Under the pieces are notes generated by a model, which was not told the origin of the DNA, did not search any database, and saw only the letters and a program-made list of their open reading frames with translations. A stretch of 64,000 bases of DNA from Fischerella sp. PCC 9605. Its GTDB lineage: Bacteria; Cyanobacteriota; Cyanobacteriia; Cyanobacteriales; Nostocaceae. Below are positions 59,391 through 64,000 of this stretch, one piece after another (the stretch's first letter is position 1; each line of letters begins with the position of its first letter). Location of the stretch: contig NZ_KI912152.1 of the NCBI RefSeq assembly GCF_000517105.1, positions 206,528 to 270,527 on the forward strand. Direction: 5' to 3'. A program made the position numbers and the translations under genes.

Positions 59391-60674
59391 ATGGATACCA
59401 CCACCCTACGGCAACTTGTTTGGAAACCTGAAGAGAGTGCAAAGCTTGACTTCAAGATTGAACTGTACAAAATTCATGAGCCTAAACCTAAAACTCAGTC
59501 TGATATTCAGGAATGGGCGAAGGCGAAAGAGCAGCAATGGGCAGAGTTGATAAAAGATGTTATAGCACTTGCTAATGGTAATACTGGAACTGCTGCACAA
59601 ACAGGATATCTTGTTGTAGGTGCTGATGATAAGTTGAAAGCTGACGGTACTCCAACTCTACGTGATGTTGGAAATGCAATGCCTACACGAAAGGAGATTC
59701 TTCAGAAAATAAATTCGTATTGCCAACCCCAGCTTCCTGATATTCAATGTGAAGAAGTTGTAGTAGATGGCGTAAAATTATTCGTTGTTTCTATTCCACC
59801 ATCTCCTTATTTACATAGGCTCTCTAAACAATTGAAAACACTTAAAAAAGAATATTCTCCTTATACAGTTCTAATTCGTCGTGGAGATGGAGAAGAAACA
59901 TACGAAGCCTCTCCCGAAGAGCAAATAGCCATTGAGAAAGAGAAACAATCAATCCAGTTAGGGACTCGTATCAAAGATAGAAAACGTTTAATAATTACTT
60001 TGTTTACTACTTTAACCGTAGGACTTATATTTTTTGGAATTATCTCAAATTATATAAATCAAACCTCCGATACTATCCAAGTTAGCTCAGTCAAAACAAT
60101 TGAAGATAGTAAAACTGAGATTCGTGAGTTTGGTGGTGGGCAAGGGATTATCTCAGTCTATTGGGAAGTGTTTTTATCTAATCTGGGGGATAGTGACTTA
60201 TCTGTAATCAATTACAAGGTTATTCAAGTAGGAAAAGATTTTCCAGCAAATTGGTATACAGACATGGATCAAGGCTTATATCTGTTTGAAAATGGAGAAG
60301 CTAAAAGATTGGAATTACCTATAAATATTCCTGCTGGAAGCACACAAAGAATTTTCGTGCGGCTCGGATTAATGATGACTCCAGAAGTATCTAAGTTAGT
60401 AAAAGAAAAATTTGTAAAATCGTCAAAATCTGATGTTACTCTTAAAACTATTTGGCGTTTTTTATATACAAAAGGAACTGATTTTTATGGCAATAAAGTA
60501 ACGACACAAGTTGTAGACAGTGCGGGAAGAATCATATCAAGATTTCCTAGTTTGGAGGATGTACGTGAACAAACATTTGTCGTCTGTTTTACAACTTCAC
60601 GTGGAGAATCCATAAATAAATCGTTATCTTGGTATAAGTTTGGTGGTGTTTATGATCCAAGTCGATACCGATAG
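59391..60674 (+). CDS. Schlafen/AlbA-2-like DNA-binding domain protein with membrane segment
   Basis: 427 residues. N-terminal AlbA_2-like domain: LVWKPEESAKLDFKIELYKI, DVIALANGNTGTAAQTGYLV, VVGADDKLKADGTP, VVVDGVKLFVVSIPPSPYLH, TVLIRRGDGEETYEASPEE. It is followed by one membrane helix, RLIITLFTTLTVGLIFFGII (about residues 200-220), and a 200-residue C-terminal region of beta character. AlbA_2 proteins are linked to ATP-dependent or anti-phage functions; coupling to a membrane helix is unusual. Substrate and role unknown. Confidence 0.75.
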   Translation: MDTTTLRQLVWKPEESAKLDFKIELYKIHEPKPKTQSDIQEWAKAKEQQWAELIKDVIALANGNTGTAAQTGYLVVGADDKLKADGTPTLRDVGNAMPTRKEILQKINSYCQPQLPDIQCEEVVVDGVKLFVVSIPPSPYLHRLSKQLKTLKKEYSPYTVLIRRGDGEETYEASPEEQIAIEKEKQSIQLGTRIKDRKRLIITLFTTLTVGLIFFGIISNYINQTSDTIQVSSVKTIEDSKTEIREFGGGQGIISVYWEVFLSNLGDSDLSVINYKVIQVGKDFPANWYTDMDQGLYLFENGEAKRLELPINIPAGSTQRIFVRLGLMMTPEVSKLVKEKFVKSSKSDVTLKTIWRFLYTKGTDFYGNKVTTQVVDSAGRIISRFPSLEDVREQTFVVCFTTSRGESINKSLSWYKFGGVYDPSRYR

Positions 60675-61207
60675 TGCGCTCGTCATAAATCCATAAGCTG
60701 CTCTCTTGTTCCCTCTCCCTAGTAATGATTCTCATTATGATTAATTGTATATTTTATTTTCTGGAAGTCCCCTAACGAAAAACAGCGACTTCGCCGCCGT
60801 TTGATAACTGATAACTGAATCAGCCAGATCATCTCGCTGATGTTGCGATCGCCCTCCTTATACCAATTCTTTATGGCATTGCACCGAGATGGCTGTAAAA
60901 ACCTGCAAGATGCCCTCAAAAGGCTTGATTTTGCGTTGTAAATAACGGTTTTTTTGACTCTGATGTAGCAAATTTTCAAACCTATGCAGGGAAAGAGTTT
61001 TCAGGCTATCTTGCAGGAAATTACACGTATCTCGGTTTCATGCCTATTTCGTCATGACCCCGTTTAGTATTACCTATGGGAAGTAAGCTACAATCAGAAC
61101 TTGTATTATAAAACAGTCGGTCTTCACTCCCAAGCTACCAAACCTTTGCTATATCTACTTTCTGGCTTTTTCTTTTTTTATTAAGAAAAATATAACTAAT
61201 GCATAGG
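60675..61207. other. Intergenic region between convergent genes
   Basis: About 530 bases, HIP1 site and AT-rich ends. No gene or clear terminator hairpin seen. Confidence 0.35.
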
Positions 61208-64000
61208 TTAGCATAAACAGTTTTCTAGTTGTTCGAGCAAAGTCTCACAAGCCAAATTTTGACCAATCAGCAATAGCTGGTTTTTGGGCTTACCTTTCCA
61301 CTCATCAGAATTCAGATTGTAGCGTGGGCCGCACAGGCAGAAAATATGACGGAGATCACTGTCAGAGAACCACATAATTCCCTTTGCCCGAAACACATTA
61401 GCAGGTAGCTGGTTATTTAAGAAATTTTCAAACTTATGAACATCAAAAGGCTTGTCACTTTGGAAGAAGACTGAGGTAAAATCATAATTCTTTAAATATT
61501 CGGAATCATGATGGTAATATCCGTAGTCGTAACCATGCTCATCAGCACCATCAAAATATTTGTCAGACTCAAACAGACCTACATTGAGAATTAAGGAAAG
61601 TGGTACTTGGCAATGGTCGGTGCGGATAATTCTTGCTCCTTCCTTAAATTCTAGAATTTTTCTTTCCAACTCCTGTAAATCGGCTTCATCAACTAAATCT
61701 GTTTTATTAAGCAAAATAATATCACTGTAGGCAATTTGCTTTAAAAATGCTTCCGACGAGAATACATCTAATCTGTATTTTTCTGCGTCTACTACAGTGA
61801 TAATCGAATCAAGGCGAGTTAAATCGCGCAATTCTGTGCCAAAAAAAGTTAACGCAATTGGTAAAGGGTCTGCCAACCCTGTGGTTTCAACAATTAAGTA
61901 ATCTATTCTTTCTTTTCTTTCCAAAACCCTATATACTTTGTCAATAAGCTCATCGTCAATATTTTTATAAGAAGATTTATAGTTTATCAGGTTTAAATCG
62001 ATATCAATGTTGAGCACGTCTGAATCAATATTGATATCTCCAAACTCAGAAACTAAAACCGCGACTTTTGCATCTTCCGGATGGATATTTTTAAGTATTT
62101 CGTTAATTAATGTACTTTTTCCGCTTCCCAAAAAACCAATGACGATTGTGACAGGCAGACCCATATTAGGAAAATTTTGAAGAAATTCTGCAATTTGTTT
62201 TTCTTTCTCTTTCTCTTTTTTTATATCTTTCAGTATCAAACCATTTATGAGGTCTTGTGGCTGTTGTTCTATCTCCTGTTCTCTATCTTTAATGTCTTTT
62301 AGTACTTGGCTCCAATTCCATGCTGTCTGCCATGCTTGCGTGTGTTTTAACTTTACATCTGTGAGTAAATCTTGAGAACTCCTCCCTTCTTCTTCAAATT
62401 TTTGAAATATCTGTATAGCTTCTTTTTCCGCCTCCTCCAGAGCAAGGCGAACTTTGCGGATATCTAGCACTTGACTAGCCATAAAAAACTTCTGCTCCTG
62501 AACGCTCAAGTTCCTACCTTGAACAAATGCCAAAGCTTCCTGTAAAGCCTCTCCATGTAAAAGTTGCGATTCATCTTCACAATTAGAAGCAACCCAAGCA
62601 AGTACAGCCTGAGCATGGGGCCACAATAATTTTAACCACTCCTCCACCCAAGTTTCGTTAAATACAGACTCGTAGATGGGGTTAGCAACCGTTAATTGAT
62701 CCTGAACTTTAGCAACTAGCCCCAGTCGGAGCAACTCTAGTTGTTCTAAACTATCATCAGATGCTACTACTCCTTGTTGCAAAATTTGTTTATAGACTTC
62801 CAATGTCCAGAAAGAATGTGGTTGCTCTATAAGAAGGTAATTCCAAATATTCCTCAAATCCTGTGCCGCTTTTTGATTCTTCCAATTTGCAATTATCTGT
62901 GTTTGTACCAGTTGCTCAACTTCCTCCACTTCCTTTATCTGATAATTAGAAATGAGATTACATAAATTTGTGGTTAAACGAGGTTGACCGCGAGTCCAAG
63001 AGAATATCTCTTTAATAACTGCTTGAGGATTATTAACATCTTTCGCCAATTTTGTAGTGGCTGCAATAAGCTCTCTTTTTTCCCTCTCATCAGTAAATAT
63101 TGATGCTAATGCCAGCGTTTCTAATACTTGGCTAAAAATCAAAAATTCATGTTCCTCAATGGTTAACTTCTTACCCTCTGCCCAAATCAAAGCATCCTGT
63201 AATGGCTTGCCACTCAAAAGCTGGGATTCATCCTCACCCTTGGTTTCTACCCAAGCCTGTAATTGTGGTGCAAATGGTCGCCAATCTTCTAACACTTGAT
63301 TAACCCAGGTTAAGTTAAAAACAGAGGCATAGATAGGGTTATAAATTTTTAACTGGTTTTGTTGCTTGATTACTAAACCAGACTGTAGCATATCCATTTG
63401 TTCTAGAGAGTAATCTTCTGCAATTTCTCCTTGTTGTAAAATTTGTTTATATATTTGCAGGATATTAGGAACTAGTTTCTTATTTCTTAGAAGACGACTA
63501 CGAATCGTTGTAAAAAATTCTGCGGTTTCCTGCGTTTCCCAGTTGTCAATTATACGGGTTTTTACTAATTGCTCAATCCATGCTGCTTCATTACCTTCAG
63601 GAATAGAAGATTCATCAGTAGCAATTAGCTGACCAAGCTTTTCGCTTAAAATGGGTTGACCGCGTGTCCATAACAGCACTTCTCGAATTATGGTGTCAGG
63701 ATTGCTAAATTTCCTAAGCAAACCTTTGAGTGTAGCAGAATTCGCTTTTTTAGCTTCTTCAAAATCTAATTGCTGACTAGCTCTCAAAAACTGGTTATCA
63801 TCATCGCTTAAGCTCTTTCCTCTTGCCCATTTCAATGCCTCTTGTAATGCGTTTCCTTGCAATAAGCGGGAGTAATCCTGACGATTAGAAGCTAACCAAG
63901 CATTTAGGGATTCATCATAAGGACGTAGATTTGCTAGTTCTTCTTTAATCCAAATGAGATCGAAAACTGATGAATATACACGGTTGTAAACCCTTAATCG
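61208..64000 (-). CDS. CobW-type GTPase fused to winged-helix repeats (5' end outside window)
   Basis: Open through the window end, so at least 930 residues. N-terminal part: tandem modules of about 240 residues, each with SWTRGQP-type starts, YKQILQQG, LEQLELLRLGLVAK, NPIYESVFN, LLHGEALQEALAFVQGRNLS, the winged-helix type found in cyanobacterial STAND/AAA-like and WD40 proteins. C-terminal 330 residues: COG0523/CobW GTPase with Walker A TIVIGFLGSGKSTLINEIL, SEFGDINID, YLIVETTGLADPLP, ILLNKTDLVDE, a His/Tyr-rich stretch (DEHGYDYGYYHHDSEY) and the CobW C-domain (VFRAKGIMWFSDS). The usual C-x-C-C metal motif is missing. Confidence 0.85.
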   Translation of the reverse strand, partial: RLRVYNRVYSSVFDLIWIKEELANLRPYDESLNAWLASNRQDYSRLLQGNALQEALKWARGKSLSDDDNQFLRASQQLDFEEAKKANSATLKGLLRKFSNPDTIIREVLLWTRGQPILSEKLGQLIATDESSIPEGNEAAWIEQLVKTRIIDNWETQETAEFFTTIRSRLLRNKKLVPNILQIYKQILQQGEIAEDYSLEQMDMLQSGLVIKQQNQLKIYNPIYASVFNLTWVNQVLEDWRPFAPQLQAWVETKGEDESQLLSGKPLQDALIWAEGKKLTIEEHEFLIFSQVLETLALASIFTDEREKRELIAATTKLAKDVNNPQAVIKEIFSWTRGQPRLTTNLCNLISNYQIKEVEEVEQLVQTQIIANWKNQKAAQDLRNIWNYLLIEQPHSFWTLEVYKQILQQGVVASDDSLEQLELLRLGLVAKVQDQLTVANPIYESVFNETWVEEWLKLLWPHAQAVLAWVASNCEDESQLLHGEALQEALAFVQGRNLSVQEQKFFMASQVLDIRKVRLALEEAEKEAIQIFQKFEEEGRSSQDLLTDVKLKHTQAWQTAWNWSQVLKDIKDREQEIEQQPQDLINGLILKDIKKEKEKEKQIAEFLQNFPNMGLPVTIVIGFLGSGKSTLINEILKNIHPEDAKVAVLVSEFGDINIDSDVLNIDIDLNLINYKSSYKNIDDELIDKVYRVLERKERIDYLIVETTGLADPLPIALTFFGTELRDLTRLDSIITVVDAEKYRLDVFSSEAFLKQIAYSDIILLNKTDLVDEADLQELERKILEFKEGARIIRTDHCQVPLSLILNVGLFESDKYFDGADEHGYDYGYYHHDSEYLKNYDFTSVFFQSDKPFDVHKFENFLNNQLPANVFRAKGIMWFSDSDLRHIFCLCGPRYNLNSDEWKGKPKNQLLLIGQNLACETLLEQLENCLC

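Overview
The window looks like accessory DNA, most likely a large plasmid or plasmid-derived region, of a filamentous heterocyst-type cyanobacterium (Nostocales). The reasons are the very frequent HIP1-type octamer GCGATCGC; cyanobacterial families such as XisH/XisI, an ssl1498-like light-harvesting-like protein, Uma2, DUF2887/Rpn and an RRM protein with a Gly-rich tail; two separate ParA/ParB loci; a replication-type winged-helix gene; and a heavy load of insertion sequences, MITE-like palindromes and decayed genes. No rRNA, tRNA or CRISPR array was found.

Layout. 1-6.4 kb: a partial IS6 element abuts a nonsense-mutated WD40 remnant, followed by a xisH-xisI/HsdR-like block, a first parAB locus (parA broken by an in-frame stop), a complete IS6 copy and an IS5-type remnant. 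6.8-10.5 kb: a minus-strand module encoding a winged-helix replication-type protein, a C5-cytosine methyltransferase and a broken N6-adenine methyltransferase with a C-tract in its NPPY motif, plus a divergent XRE regulator. 10.9-14.1 kb: a unit bounded by inverted repeats with an ISKra4-type transposase, a pRiA4b ORF-3-like gene and a tyrosine recombinase that is itself split by a 108-bp palindromic MITE. 14.7-16.5 kb: a second parAB locus. 17-23.4 kb: small hypotheticals, a 56-codon ssl1498-like gene, an AbiGi/DUF2971-like protein, an HNH nuclease and a CoiA-like nuclease. 23.9-25 kb: a divergent HxlR regulator/SDR pair. 25-40 kb: mostly decayed DNA with dispersed repeats, holding a leucyl-tRNA synthetase without its editing domain, a HEAT-TM-STAND NTPase, a protein with two CopG-like modules and a SAM methyltransferase. 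41.4-43.1 kb: a frameshifted ISL3 element.

43.5-53.7 kb is the most interesting part. Two glutathione-S-transferase-type genes, one next to a MarR regulator and both preceded by similar TAGTTGC/GCAATTA dyads, bracket a plus-strand gene set: a PRMT-like methyltransferase, a DUF6190-like protein, a heme-oxygenase-like diiron oxidase, a Rieske ferredoxin, a class-V aminotransferase/cysteine-desulfurase-like enzyme and an unrecognised protein with an H-x3-H motif. The natural reading is an uncharacterised oxidative biosynthetic or modification pathway.

54-64 kb: an FG-GAP fragment, more palindromic elements, an RRM protein whose Shine-Dalgarno can be sequestered in a hairpin, an antitoxin-like/HNH pair, a Schlafen/AlbA-like membrane protein, and a CobW-type GTPase fused to winged-helix repeats that runs off the window end. 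All family assignments are from reading the sequence by eye; no database search was run.
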